Assembly: GCA_003635195.1 (NCBI GenBank)
Contig: PYIY01000063.1
Coordinates: 23,468 to 59,113, forward strand
Source of the DNA: Candidatus Poribacteria bacterium
GTDB lineage: Bacteria; Poribacteria; WGA-4E; WGA-3G
Direction: 5' to 3'
Length of the DNA: 35,646 nucleotides
The notes under the pieces are model-generated. The model had not been told where the DNA came from, made no database searches, and saw only the letters and a program-made list of their open reading frames with translations. A program made the translations under genes and the position numbers. Within the stretch, counting starts at the first letter, position 1; each line of letters starts with the position of its first letter. Shown piece by piece: positions 1 to 7,836 of the stretch.

Positions 1-1082
1 AGCAGTTCGACGAGGGCATCACTCTGGACACCCTGCAAGAATTGGTTTTGCCATGAAATGATGAGCGGCACGCGCACCGATCCTTCGTAAAAACGACACC
101 CTTTGTACATCAACCCGTGGTCTCCGAGTGCTTCTCCGTGGTCGGATGTGAAGATAACAATCGTGTCCTCACGAAGCCCTTCGGCATCAAGGTAATCGAG
201 GATACGTCCAAACTCGTGGTCGAGTTGTTCAATCATGGCGTAGTAAGACGCTTGCGCCCGCTTGACATCCCACTCCGAAGGCGGTTTCGCCTGCCATTGG
301 AAGTCGATACCTGCTTCTCTCAATTTCGACTGAAAGGCGACATCGCTTTCTTGGAAGCGCGGCCCGGGCAGTGTTTCTGGATCATATCGTCGATAATACT
401 CCCAAGGCGCGTCAAACGGCGGGTGCGGGTCAAATGGATTGAGACTCAACAGCCACGGCTGATTTTCTCGACGATTCTTCTCAATAAATTCAACCGTTTT
501 TTCGGTACACCAGTGGGTCTGGTGGAGATGAGGCGGGACGTTATCGAGATCAGAGGTCGGTGCATTCACACGTCCGGCCCAGTTCGGATACTTTTGGGAG
601 GCTGCTTTCCCCGCTATCAGTGCTTCAGGATCAACACCCTGTGCGCGTTGCCAATCCGCGTATTCGTGCCCGGGCGCGTTGGGTTTGCCGTGGTCGTGGC
701 TATATTGGAAGTAGCGATAGCCGTCGTTGACGCGGTGTTCTTGTGCTTCAAAGGCACTCGCGAGATGGAGTTTACCAATCAATCCACAATCGTAGCCGTC
801 TTGTGCGAGGGCATGCGTAATCAGTCGGTCTGCGTAATGTTCGGGGAAGACTGGGTTACCGTTGCCGGTAACGCTGACGGCTGAAGGATACATACCGGTC
901 ATGAAACTTGCACGGGAAGGGGTGCAAATGGGAGACTGGCAATAGGCGTGGGTGAATGCGACCGACTGTTGAACGAACTCGTCGAGTCTCGGTGTATGAA
1001 TATGCGTGTTCCCTAACGCTCCGATGGTGTCGAAACGTTGTTGGTCCGTACAGTACCATAGGATATTTGGACGTTTTGACAT
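1..1082 (-). CDS. Sulfatase, type I (formylglycine-dependent); 3' end beyond the window
   Basis: The first 360 residues of an arylsulfatase-type hydrolase that cleaves sulfate esters, typically from sulfated sugars. The frame begins MSKRPNILWYCTDQQRFDT, the usual N-terminal strand with a metal-binding Asp (D13). The active-site signature CTPSR is at residues 53-57, so C53 would be converted to formylglycine by a separate maturase. A second metal-binding motif, SDHGEALGDHG, lies near residue 309 and is followed by MYKG. No signal peptide is seen, so the protein may be cytoplasmic. The start ATG follows a GGAGC-like site in a gene gap of 93 bp below the aldo/keto reductase, so the two genes may be cotranscribed. 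The family is usually 450-550 residues; about a quarter is missing at the left edge. The substrate cannot be read from the sequence. Confidence 0.93.
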   Translation of the reverse strand, partial: MSKRPNILWYCTDQQRFDTIGALGNTHIHTPRLDEFVQQSVAFTHAYCQSPICTPSRASFMTGMYPSAVSVTGNGNPVFPEHYADRLITHALAQDGYDCGLIGKLHLASAFEAQEHRVNDGYRYFQYSHDHGKPNAPGHEYADWQRAQGVDPEALIAGKAASQKYPNWAGRVNAPTSDLDNVPPHLHQTHWCTEKTVEFIEKNRRENQPWLLSLNPFDPHPPFDAPWEYYRRYDPETLPGPRFQESDVAFQSKLREAGIDFQWQAKPPSEWDVKRAQASYYAMIEQLDHEFGRILDYLDAEGLREDTIVIFTSDHGEALGDHGLMYKGCRFYEGSVRVPLIISWQNQFLQGVQSDALVEL

Positions 1083-1144
1083 TTTTGCTCCTTTTTTAGT
1101 GGCTGTCAGCCATCGGTAACCTGATCGCTGACCGCTGATGGCGA

Positions 1145-1167
1145 CGCAAGCCGCGTGTGGGCTTGCG
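1145..1167. repeat. Perfect 8-bp inverted repeat between aldo/keto reductase and sulfatase
   Basis: CGCAAGCC (1145-1152) and GGCTTGCG (1160-1167) pair perfectly around a 7-nt loop, 8 bp beyond the reductase stop codon. No T-run follows on either strand, so it is not a standard intrinsic terminator. An imperfect GC-rich inverted repeat (about 1101-1142) lies beside it. It may be a dispersed intergenic repeat or an mRNA-end structure. Confidence 0.5.
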
Positions 1168-1175
1168 GTACAATG

Positions 1176-2135
1176 CTACCACGCGTATGCTTCTGGTGCT
1201 TCACCGCCAGGTCCGGGCCAAATCTCATCAAGTTTTGCGAGGATTTCATCGTCTAATTTTAATGCTAAGACGGACACCGTATCCTCAAATTGTTCGACCG
1301 TCCGTGCCCCGATAATCGGTGCTGTAATATCTGGATTGTTGAGCACCCATGCCAAAGCAACGTTAGCAGGGGATTGTCCTATTGATGCGCAGAGTGCTTC
1401 ATACGCTTGTAACTGTGGGCGATGTGTTTTAATAACATCCCTGAGTACTTCTCTACCGCGTCGCCCGGTGGTCGGGTTGTCTAATATACCGCAGAGCAAT
1501 CCACTCCCCATGGGACTATACGAAATCACTGCCAGACCGAGTTCTCGACAACACGGAAGTACTTCAAGTTCGATTGCTCGGCTGCGGAGATTATACACGC
1601 TCTGCTCTGAGACGAGTCCAAGGAAATTGCGTTGGTTCGCAATGCCCTGTGCGCGTGCAATATGCCATGCAGCGAAGTTACTACTGCCGACGTATGAAAT
1701 TTTTCCTTCACGCACCAATTGCTCCATTGCTTGCCAAATCTCCTCCCACGGTGTACGGCGATCAACATGATGCATCTGGTACAGGTCTATGTGATCGGTT
1801 TGTAGACGACGCAGGCTATCTTCACACGCCCGACGGATATGATACGCCGACAGACGCGCGTCATTAGGACCTTCACCCATTTGACTATACACTTTGGTCG
1901 CCAAAACAATTTGGTCACGCCGACTTTTATCCTGCGACAACCAGTTTCCAGTGATCGTCTCCGTTAAACCTTCATTGTAGGAATTGGAGGTATCGAAAAA
2001 GTTAATTCCGGCTTGCAGTGCACGATCAAGTATGGCAAGCGATTCTTCTGGGGACGTATGCCTACCAAAACTGACGGTGCCGAGACAGAGACGACTCACC
2101 CGTAGTCCAATCCGACCAAGATGGGTATATTCCAT
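1176..2135 (-). CDS. Aldo/keto reductase (AKR superfamily)
   Basis: A 319-residue NAD(P)H-dependent oxidoreductase of the TIM-barrel aldo/keto reductase superfamily, which reduces aldehydes, ketones or sugar carbonyls. The N-terminus MEYTHLGRIGLRVSRLCLGT is the typical opening of the potassium-channel-beta-like branch. The catalytic tetrad can be placed at D48 (FFDTS), Y53 (NSYNEG), K81 (LATKVY) and H122 (LYQMHHVD). The C-terminal cofactor part is visible in AWVLNNPDITAPIIGARTVEQFEDT, where I-x-G-A-R-T contacts the 2'-phosphate region in relatives. Length matches the family. The start has AGGAGA seven bases upstream. It diverges from the M81 peptidase gene and probably leads into the sulfatase gene. 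The physiological substrate is unknown. Confidence 0.95.
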   Translation of the reverse strand: MEYTHLGRIGLRVSRLCLGTVSFGRHTSPEESLAILDRALQAGINFFDTSNSYNEGLTETITGNWLSQDKSRRDQIVLATKVYSQMGEGPNDARLSAYHIRRACEDSLRRLQTDHIDLYQMHHVDRRTPWEEIWQAMEQLVREGKISYVGSSNFAAWHIARAQGIANQRNFLGLVSEQSVYNLRSRAIELEVLPCCRELGLAVISYSPMGSGLLCGILDNPTTGRRGREVLRDVIKTHRPQLQAYEALCASIGQSPANVALAWVLNNPDITAPIIGARTVEQFEDTVSVLALKLDDEILAKLDEIWPGPGGEAPEAYAW

Positions 2136-2321
2136 AGCGATTTCTCCTATGACATTGGTGTTGGTAATTTTGAAATCTGGCAGCTAAGTGCTTCTATAAT
2201 CATTCTATCAAATCTTGGCTTTTTGATTAACAAAAATCTGGGAATTGGTTTTCAGTTTGCCTTGCAGTGAGAACAGTCAACCATCGAGAACCCGGCAACT
2301 CTAATCTACAAGAATTTCTGC

Positions 2322-2350
2322 TTGCTACACTGACGGGGATGTGGTATATT
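2322..2350 (+). promoter_or_regulatory. Candidate sigma-70 promoter for the M81 peptidase gene
   Basis: TTGCTA (2322-2327) and TATATT (2345-2350) are separated by exactly 17 bp and point to the plus-strand gene starting at 2397. A strong ribosome-binding site AAGGAGG (2384-2390) follows. The match is 4/6 and 5/6 to the boxes; start of transcription would be near 2357. Confidence 0.45.
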
Positions 2351-2396
2351 TGTTTTAGAATCCACCGAACATCCAAAAGTGTGAAGGAGGCAGCCC

Positions 2397-3890
2397 ATGC
2401 GAATCGCAGTCGGTTGTATCGGACACGAAACCAACACATTTTCACCTGTCGCGACGACTATTGATAACTTCAAAAACGGGAGTTATCATCGCGGTGACGA
2501 AATTATCACCGCGTTCCGAGATACCCGAACGATTACCGGCGGTTTCCTTGATGTCGCTGAACAACTTGATTTACAACCTGTCCCACTGCTGTGGACGTTT
2601 GCGACACCGTCTGGCATGGTAGAGCATGCCGCTTATCAGACACTCAAGGCGGAATTCTTAACATTTTTGCAGAACGCCGGAGTGCTTGACGGAGTCCTCC
2701 TTGACCTACACGGCGCAATGGTGACAGATAAACTTGAAGATGTAGAAGGCGACTTAATTCAGGCAGTACGTGAAACGGTGGGCACAACTTGGATTGTTAC
2801 GACGCTTGACCTGCACGCGAATATTACCGCCAAAATGGCGCACGACTCCGACGTTATCATCGGATTCGATACCTATCCGCATGTGGATTGCTACGAACGC
2901 GGTTTTGAAGCCGGACAACTGCTTTTTGGTATGAATGCGGGTAAGATTCAGCCGACGATGGTGTACCGCCAACTCCCTTTACTGACCGCGCCGCCTGCCC
3001 AATGCACAATGAAATCCCCGATGACAGAGGTCGTCAAGACCCTTCATGCGCTTGAAACCGAGCGTGGCGTTGTGACAGCCACCCTCTCTATGGGATTCCC
3101 GTTCGCCGATATAACGGATGCAGGCGTTTCAATACTCGTTACGACCAACGGGGATATGGTGCTCGCAGAAGAATATGCTGACCAGTTTGCGTCCGATGTC
3201 TGGGAGATGCGTGAGCAGTTTACTTTTAACTTACACACCGTTGAATCCGCAATTGAACTCGCCAATCAGACAGATGGTAAACCGATTGTCCTTGCTGATG
3301 GTGCGGATAACCCCGGTGGCGGTGGTCCCTGTGACGGTACAACGATTCTACAGAAGTTCATAGAAGCGGACGTTCAAGATGCGGTGATCGCGGTGATCGC
3401 AGACCCTGAATCAGTTGCCCAAGCCGTCGAGGCGGGTGTCGGAAACAGCGTCCAACTGAATGTCGGCGGGAAAACGGACACGCAACACGGGGCACCCGTT
3501 GCACTCACAGGATACGTCAAAACACTCTCTGACGGCAGATTTATCCTCAAGGGGCCAATGGGACGCGGGACCGCGGGGAACATGGGGAGGACAGCTGTTA
3601 TTCAAGTTGGTGGGGTTGAGATTATTTTGACGGAAAGACGGATTCAACCTTACGATGCTGAGGTGCTTCGGAGTGTTGGCATTGAACCGCGAACACGTAA
3701 ACTTATCGCCCTCAAGTCTGCTGTTCATTTCCGAGCAGATTACACGCCGATTGCGCATCAGATTTTAGACGTGGATACCCCCGGTGTTCATAGCCCAAAT
3801 CTCTTCAACTACGATTACAGAAAGTTAAGGCGTCCGATCTATCCACTCGATTCAACCGTTACCTATGTAAAACCGACGCGCCCTAAATAA
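2397..3890 (+). CDS. M81 family metallopeptidase (MlrC / microcystinase C-like)
   Basis: A 497-residue protein of the M81 family, named for MlrC, the zinc peptidase that cleaves linear microcystin products; most members have no known substrate. Hallmarks are GHETNTFSP at residues 9-17, LDLHGAM at 102-108, TLDLHANIT at 136-144 and YPHVD at 160-164; the His and Asp residues (H105, D138, H140, H162) are the probable metal ligands. The C-terminal MlrC_C domain opens with DGADNPGGGGPCDGT at 301-315. No signal peptide. AAGGAGG lies six bases before the ATG. A propeller-type protein follows 87 bp downstream on the same strand, so the two are probably one transcript. In free-living bacteria such genes often sit among sugar and small-molecule catabolism, so the name microcystinase should not be taken as function. 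Confidence 0.93.
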   Translation: MRIAVGCIGHETNTFSPVATTIDNFKNGSYHRGDEIITAFRDTRTITGGFLDVAEQLDLQPVPLLWTFATPSGMVEHAAYQTLKAEFLTFLQNAGVLDGVLLDLHGAMVTDKLEDVEGDLIQAVRETVGTTWIVTTLDLHANITAKMAHDSDVIIGFDTYPHVDCYERGFEAGQLLFGMNAGKIQPTMVYRQLPLLTAPPAQCTMKSPMTEVVKTLHALETERGVVTATLSMGFPFADITDAGVSILVTTNGDMVLAEEYADQFASDVWEMREQFTFNLHTVESAIELANQTDGKPIVLADGADNPGGGGPCDGTTILQKFIEADVQDAVIAVIADPESVAQAVEAGVGNSVQLNVGGKTDTQHGAPVALTGYVKTLSDGRFILKGPMGRGTAGNMGRTAVIQVGGVEIILTERRIQPYDAEVLRSVGIEPRTRKLIALKSAVHFRADYTPIAHQILDVDTPGVHSPNLFNYDYRKLRRPIYPLDSTVTYVKPTRPK

Positions 3891-3977
3891 CACGTAGATT
3901 AGATTGAATGGAAACCTCTATGGAGGTAGTCTGATACCTACTACTCTCTTACCAACAACCCTCCAAAGGGCAAACAA

Positions 3978-5354
3978 ATGATAGCAAAACGCGTTACTGG
4001 AAACTACGAAATGAATCTGGTGTTGACTGGAGAATCTGGCACTAAAGAGAGTAGAGTCTTTTTCTCTGGAGACACAGTATCAGGGAAAAGGGCGTACCTC
4101 GCGATCTCTGTGGATGGGTTCAAGGTTGTCCGAGAAAATAGGACTGACACGCGAATTTGGAAGACATATAATAATCTTGGAATGCCACCGTGGAACGTCA
4201 GGATTCTGAAGAAGGGAAATTTTTTCAGGTTCTGGGTCAACGGGACGACTGGATGGATTCGGGGTCCGTTGGGTGAATGGGAAAATGTTTACGAACCGAT
4301 GGATAACGATCTCGGCGTTGAAACGCCAACAGGCATCAACCTGCAATCCTGCACTGTGACAACGCTTCCGTGGCTCCAAGAAATTACCGAACCGATTATA
4401 TCCCGGGGTCCTAAAGGTTCCTTCTATGAAAAACAGGTCATCCCGGGCGCGATTATTGAATACGACGGTTTGTATTACATGTATGTCATGGCGGGAATGG
4501 TGGGCGAAGAAGAAGGGTCTTCGAGAAGAACGATCGGTGTGGCTGTGAGTCCAGACTTAAAGCAGTGGGCAGGGCATCTTGAACCTGTTATCTCCTATCT
4601 CGATACGCCGTATGACAATCTGTATGTCAGCGGTGCTGTCGTTACAGACGAGGGGCGCGTCGCCATCATGTTTTCTGCACAAAAGTTTCCAGAGTGGCAG
4701 GGGTTCATGTTAGCCATGGCCGACCATCCGATGGGTCCATTCTTTCAGTATACGAACAACCCCGTCTATAAACACTTCAGCCATGCACATGAATTTGATC
4801 TTGTCCGTGTTGACGGGCTGCAGCATCGGTATCTTCTTTTCTATGCCGGATTTACGCCGCAACCGCAGCGAGGACTGGCAGGTGACCGTGGGTATCTACT
4901 CTATAGCGACGATCTGATGAACTGGCATCCCGATGAACGGAATCCGGTCTTCGCACCTGAAACGCTGGACAACTGGGACGCAGTTCATGTCCGACCGAGA
5001 TCCCTGAATCGGATCGGTGGGGTATGGTATTTGTGGTATGAAGGTTGTAATACTTGGAAGCCTGAAGGGAATCTGTCTCATCACGGTTGGTGGGATACAG
5101 TGGGACTTGCCCGCTCGAAGGACCTTGTTAATTGGGAATACTATCCGAGAAACCCTGCTTTACCCGGTCTCGGCAGCAATGCAGACCAATTTGACAGCAA
5201 TTGGGTGGGTTGGCCCCGGATGTACATCAAAGGCGGCGTTGGCTACGTTTTTTACACAGGAAACGCCCAAGTCGGTTTACGGACGATTCCGATAGAGCGT
5301 CTCGTCAATTGGGAGGCAGAGGGCGGAGGAACGGTTGATCTAAGGGGAGAATAG
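3978..5354 (+). CDS. Glycosidase-like five-bladed beta-propeller protein (GH43/GH32/GH130-type fold)
   Basis: A 458-residue protein. Residues about 1-130 look like a small beta-sandwich (alternating strands such as WNVRILKKGNFFRFWVNG), and residues about 140-450 contain repeated propeller-blade signatures: PGAIIEYDGLYYMYVMAG, TIGVAVSPDLKQWAGH, GYLLYSDDLMNWHPDERNPVF, GVWYLWYEG, VGLARSKDLVNWEYYPRNP and GVGYVFYTG. The pattern x-S-x-D-L-x-x-W is typical of GH43/GH32/GH130-like propellers, which act on glycosides. I cannot assign the catalytic acids with confidence, so hydrolase, phosphorylase or simple sugar-binding roles all remain possible. No signal peptide. The start ATG follows AAAGGG; an in-frame stop is close upstream. 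It is the second gene of the plus-strand pair and converges on the next gene with a gap of only 35 bp. Confidence 0.8.
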   Translation: MIAKRVTGNYEMNLVLTGESGTKESRVFFSGDTVSGKRAYLAISVDGFKVVRENRTDTRIWKTYNNLGMPPWNVRILKKGNFFRFWVNGTTGWIRGPLGEWENVYEPMDNDLGVETPTGINLQSCTVTTLPWLQEITEPIISRGPKGSFYEKQVIPGAIIEYDGLYYMYVMAGMVGEEEGSSRRTIGVAVSPDLKQWAGHLEPVISYLDTPYDNLYVSGAVVTDEGRVAIMFSAQKFPEWQGFMLAMADHPMGPFFQYTNNPVYKHFSHAHEFDLVRVDGLQHRYLLFYAGFTPQPQRGLAGDRGYLLYSDDLMNWHPDERNPVFAPETLDNWDAVHVRPRSLNRIGGVWYLWYEGCNTWKPEGNLSHHGWWDTVGLARSKDLVNWEYYPRNPALPGLGSNADQFDSNWVGWPRMYIKGGVGYVFYTGNAQVGLRTIPIERLVNWEAEGGGTVDLRGE

Positions 5355-5389
5355 TAGAGAATCGGGCTTACAAACCTCTCCTACAAGCA

Positions 5390-7816
5390 TTAGTGATTGT
5401 ATGTGGGTTTTTTCGCTGGACGAATTATCCATTTTGCAAAGGCATCCTTGAAGAATTTTGCTTTCTCTCCAAAATAGAGAGACTTGACACTCTCTATGGG
5501 AACCGATACGGTGCCGTAAATCGGTGAACGTCCGAGCAGTTTGTCATCTCTAACTTCAAGCGGATCAAAAATCAGAATTGAACCATCGGTCAACTTGACG
5601 CAGATCTTCTCCTTGAAAGCATCGTCAGGAAGCACGGATTTATCGGGAGGTATCTCTGGTTTGCTAACATTGACAACCCGCGCCACGCGATCCATAGGAA
5701 CAGCAAATCTCTGCAATTTTGAATCGAACTGGATCGTCTGCCCGTTGAAGGATAGTAGTTTTCCACGTTTCATATCGCCATTGTTTGCCATTAAGATATG
5801 ATGCGGCGGCGTATCGCGGCTAAAACGCGGAACGGTTAAGGCGCGCTCCAATTTTACATCCATCTTATCATTTTCTTTGGATCGGCGTGGCGTGACAGGT
5901 GAAAAGTTAGGGACGATTTCAACCCAATCTGGAGCTGGCTGCTTCTTTACCCCGCCTTCATTTCTCATGAGTACTATCATGCCATCCTTCAGTTCTATGT
6001 TGTTGCCATCTATTACAAATTTCGTGTCATCTGCCTGCAGCACAATTCGCTGAATCTTACCATCTTTCAACTCATTTTCCAATCCTGCAACAGAAATACG
6101 CACGGAGCGGTTATCGTCTTTAGGACGTTTTTCGTTGCGGCTTATGGCGTGTGTTCTATCAGAGAACTCAAGTGCTTTTATACTTGCCAAATCCATGCGC
6201 TGCACGCTCATAACAGGCGATTGGAAACTGAGGGTCGTTCCATCGGAGGCTATAATTTGACAGGGTATAATCTCTCCACTCTGCAGATGTAGTGTATGCG
6301 GGAACTGCGCGGTGTCAAAATGATGTGATGCTGCCGAGGTAGATTTTAATGATCGTTCTATGCGGGTTGCCTGATTATGCGTCAATCGTACGGGTTTCAA
6401 CGCGCCTATCGACTTCCATTGTATAGACGAAGTATCTCGGTTTTCACTGAATAAAACGCGTCCACGTATATTTCCCGTGGCATGAAATAATCTATCCTTA
6501 TTTTTTTCAACCGTCGGGTCGGTTTTGCGGTTTGTATCAAATCGGAGCAGTGAGGCACCCGCGAGCGCACCGGTTACTGGCTCGTCGGCGAATGTCGTTT
6601 GGAGTATCACACGCTCCGAATTCACCGCTATAATCTTGCCGTGTAAAACAACTTCATCAGGGTATTCTAAAGTTGTGGGCTGATCCAATGCTGTCGGTGG
6701 GGTTCCCGGCTGAATGACGCGGCTAATCTGTTGTAGATCAATGTCTCGCCGAGTTCCATCTGCATCACGGATGTAAACGCTGTCTTTCTGGACGAATAAT
6801 TCGCCTTGGACGATTTGCCCATTCATCATATAGACGTGTGGCTTGGAAAAATCTATTTGCTGCAGTGTTGGTTCGGAAACCGGTCGGTGAAAAACCTTTA
6901 ACGCTTGCACCGTCAGCCCTTTACCTTGGTTCTGAATATAGGGCCCTGATTCTTGGACCGTCGGCTTGATTCCTTCCAATTCCAACAGCAAATTGCCGAT
7001 GAAATCAAACGCCCTTAGCACACCAGCACTTTCGTCATAAGTCAGCCGCAAGCGTAGGTCGCGTTGTTCTGGCTGAATTGTCAACACAGGTTGAAACAGT
7101 GTGCCTTGCACGGCTACGAGTTTGTCACTCCAGACTTCCAATCGTAATGCTTGATATAGATTCTTACCGAATGCGAAAACAAAACTCGGAGGATGCTCGG
7201 TAAATGCCAATGCTAAGTCAATCTCAAAGGACTTGGGCCACTTCAACGCGTGGAAGAGTTCTGCTTTGTTTTGACTTGTCTTTGGATGCCCTTCATTATC
7301 TCGATGCCAAACGTGGACTGGCTCATGCTCATCGAAAACCAGAAGCAGCGGTATATCTCTCTTCGACTTGAATGATTTCCAATTCGTCAGTTCGGAACCG
7401 TCAAAAAGATGGTTGAAGGGATTTCGACGTTCAAGACTCCAAACGACCGAACGCTTCACGCGAAACTGATCGTGCCGTTTGCTGGAAAAGAGGAACGTGT
7501 CGTTATCTGAACCGATGAGGTCAGCTATCCAAACATCGCCGGATACCGTGCTGACACGAAAAGCCTCCGTTACGGGATTAGACGTTTTCGGGAAAGCGAC
7601 TGAATCCAATACATTGATATCAAGCACCAGATCGTCCAGAAAGTATGGTGATGCCCAACGGATTGTTTCTGAATTGCTTTCTTGTAGTTGACCGGGGAGG
7701 ACATCACCATTTTTCCAGCGTAACACTGTTTCTGCTTGTTCAGCCTGTACTGTTGGAAACCATAACACCATTACGACTAAGACCGAGATCAGTATCTTTT
7801 TTTCGTTTCCCCGCAT
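5390..7816 (-). CDS. Exported repeat-rich protein, paralogue A (beta-rich repeats with a LamG/DUF1080-like insert)
   Basis: An 808-residue exported protein of unknown function. The start at 7816 is chosen because TTAGGAG precedes it and it opens a signal peptide (MRGNEKKILISVLVVMVLWF... ending at VQA); an ATG at 7840 overlapping the upstream stop lacks such a site. At least six segments of roughly 45-60 residues share the pattern L-x-NGD-x-(x)-G-x-(L/I)...I-x-F/W-S...(I/V)-x-R-(V/I), for example KNGDVLPGQLQ, NGQIVQGELF, SGEIIPCQII and NNGDMKRGKLL. Between the first two lies a jelly-roll-like stretch that starts LFDGSELTNWK, resembling DUF1080/3-keto-disaccharide hydrolase domains. It is about half identical to the gene immediately upstream, from which it is separated by 20 bp, so the pair arose by tandem duplication and is probably cotranscribed. 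No catalytic motif is recognised; a cell-surface or binding role is a guess. Confidence 0.85.
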   Translation of the reverse strand: MRGNEKKILISVLVVMVLWFPTVQAEQAETVLRWKNGDVLPGQLQESNSETIRWASPYFLDDLVLDINVLDSVAFPKTSNPVTEAFRVSTVSGDVWIADLIGSDNDTFLFSSKRHDQFRVKRSVVWSLERRNPFNHLFDGSELTNWKSFKSKRDIPLLLVFDEHEPVHVWHRDNEGHPKTSQNKAELFHALKWPKSFEIDLALAFTEHPPSFVFAFGKNLYQALRLEVWSDKLVAVQGTLFQPVLTIQPEQRDLRLRLTYDESAGVLRAFDFIGNLLLELEGIKPTVQESGPYIQNQGKGLTVQALKVFHRPVSEPTLQQIDFSKPHVYMMNGQIVQGELFVQKDSVYIRDADGTRRDIDLQQISRVIQPGTPPTALDQPTTLEYPDEVVLHGKIIAVNSERVILQTTFADEPVTGALAGASLLRFDTNRKTDPTVEKNKDRLFHATGNIRGRVLFSENRDTSSIQWKSIGALKPVRLTHNQATRIERSLKSTSAASHHFDTAQFPHTLHLQSGEIIPCQIIASDGTTLSFQSPVMSVQRMDLASIKALEFSDRTHAISRNEKRPKDDNRSVRISVAGLENELKDGKIQRIVLQADDTKFVIDGNNIELKDGMIVLMRNEGGVKKQPAPDWVEIVPNFSPVTPRRSKENDKMDVKLERALTVPRFSRDTPPHHILMANNGDMKRGKLLSFNGQTIQFDSKLQRFAVPMDRVARVVNVSKPEIPPDKSVLPDDAFKEKICVKLTDGSILIFDPLEVRDDKLLGRSPIYGTVSVPIESVKSLYFGEKAKFFKDAFAKWIIRPAKKPTYNH

Positions 7817-7836
7817 CGAACTTCTCCTAAGAATTG

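Noticed and set aside
117..884. Plus-strand 255-codon open frame
   Set aside because: It is antisense to the sulfatase, whose FGly signature, metal motifs and start are unambiguous; no ribosome-binding site or known pattern on the plus strand.
1145..1167. Intrinsic terminator at the reductase end
   Set aside because: The stem is perfect but no T-run follows on either strand, so it is listed only as a repeat.
1138..1770. Plus-strand 210-codon open frame
   Set aside because: Shadow of the aldo/keto reductase on the opposite strand.
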